This document shows, piece after piece, positions 63,621-64,000 of a DNA stretch of 64,000 nt (position 1 is the stretch's first letter; each line of letters starts with the position of its first letter). A program made the position numbers and the translations under genes. This DNA comes from Flavobacterium sp. LC2016-12 (GTDB lineage: Bacteria > Bacteroidota > Bacteroidia > Flavobacteriales > Flavobacteriaceae): the NCBI RefSeq assembly GCF_015351595.1, contig NZ_JADKPT010000011.1, forward strand, positions 62,001 to 126,000, given 5' to 3'. Below the pieces are notes generated by a model. That model ran no database searches and was not told the DNA's origin. It was given only the letters and a program-made list of their open reading frames with translations.

Positions 63621-64000
63621 ATGGAAATTAACTTTATTGCATTGCTACTTGCTGGAATTGTCACACTTGTAACTGGTTTTATTTGGTACAATCCAAAAGT
63701 CTTTGGAACTATCTGGATGAAAGAAAACAATCTGACTCAGGAAGAACTTCGAACTGGAAATATGCTCAAAATCTTCGGATTTACGTATATCTTTTCTTTG
63801 ATGATCACAGTAGTTTTGATGGGATTAACCATCCATCAATCAGGAGCAGTTGGTATGGTAGGCGGTCCGCCAATGTTAGCAAATGCTAAACCTTCATTTG
63901 CCGCTTTTATGGCAGATTATGGAACAGCATATCGTACTTTTAAACACGGAGCACTTCATGGTTTCATGTCAGGATTGTTTTTTGCTTTACCGATAATTGG
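63621..64000 (+). CDS. DUF1761 family membrane protein, 3'-truncated
   Basis: The frame runs off the right edge; 126 residues are visible. It starts with the helix INFIALLLAGIVTLVTGFIW, then YNPKVFGTIWMKENNLT, and has further helices FTYIFSLMITVVLMGL and HGFMSGLFFALPII, the pattern of DUF1761 proteins (~4 membrane helices, ~160 residues). Function unknown. A TAAATTTG element lies 28 bases upstream of the ATG. Confidence 0.75.
   Translation, partial: MEINFIALLLAGIVTLVTGFIWYNPKVFGTIWMKENNLTQEELRTGNMLKIFGFTYIFSLMITVVLMGLTIHQSGAVGMVGGPPMLANAKPSFAAFMADYGTAYRTFKHGALHGFMSGLFFALPII

Overview
The window looks like a chromosomal stretch of a Flavobacterium-type bacterium (Bacteroidota, Flavobacteriia). 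The DNA is AT-rich. SusC/SusD-type outer-membrane proteins, hybrid two-component sensors, GLPGLI proteins and Bacteroidota lipoprotein signals are present. Promoter elements fit the Bacteroidota TTG / TAnnTTTG pattern, best seen in front of the tRNA gene. No rRNA, CRISPR array, integrase or complete insertion sequence was seen.

Layout. (1) 1-3.0 kb: a left-truncated and a complete secreted six-hairpin glycosidase-like protein. (2) 3.1-6.6 kb: a Crp/Fnr-type regulator, an intergenic repeat tract, and a small operon GNAT / pirin / YceI / isochorismatase-like hydrolase. (3) 6.7-15.2 kb: an alpha-mannoside locus on the minus strand (ROK kinase, GH125, two GH92, LacI-type regulator) with two matching operator-like palindromes. 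(4) 15.5-17.5 kb: an ArnT/PMT-like membrane glycosyltransferase and a DUF4269 protein. (5) 17.6-33.6 kb: an accessory island beginning at an initiator tRNA gene. It holds a GIY-YIG nuclease ORF followed directly by a duplicated tRNA 3' part, toxin/immunity and HTH remnants, a secreted-peptide/GLPGLI/outer-membrane receptor unit, and a RiPP (lanthipeptide-like) cluster. A second copy of the post-tRNA repeat, again preceded by a degenerate tRNA tail, lies at its right end. (6) 33.6-40.2 kb: small lipoproteins, membrane proteins, micro-ORFs and decayed genes on the minus strand. (7) 40.4-56.1 kb: a complete-looking beta-1,4-galactan utilisation locus (GH2, two GH53, SusE-like, SusD, SusC, and a divergent hybrid two-component regulator). 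(8) 56.3-64 kb: a TlpA-like thioredoxin, an exported Ppx/GppA-like protein, a saccharopine-dehydrogenase-like reductase, a second isochorismatase-like hydrolase, a leucine-rich-repeat protein and a right-truncated DUF1761 protein.

The most interesting system is at 24.2-33.3 kb. A membrane-anchored TPR/AraC regulator precedes a 57-residue precursor peptide with an FSLD box and a GGG boundary. Two tandem S8 protease lipoproteins follow, then a dehydratase split into separate glutamylation (LanB-N) and elimination (LanB-C) proteins. No LanC cyclase or ABC exporter is present in the window. A 22-bp motif occurs twice, once upstream of the regulator and once upstream of the precursor, in 19/22 identical form. 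Divergent to the regulator is a small secreted peptide, also with a GGG motif, with a GLPGLI protein and an outer-membrane receptor behind it.

All calls come from reading the sequence; family names are recognised from motifs and no database search was run.
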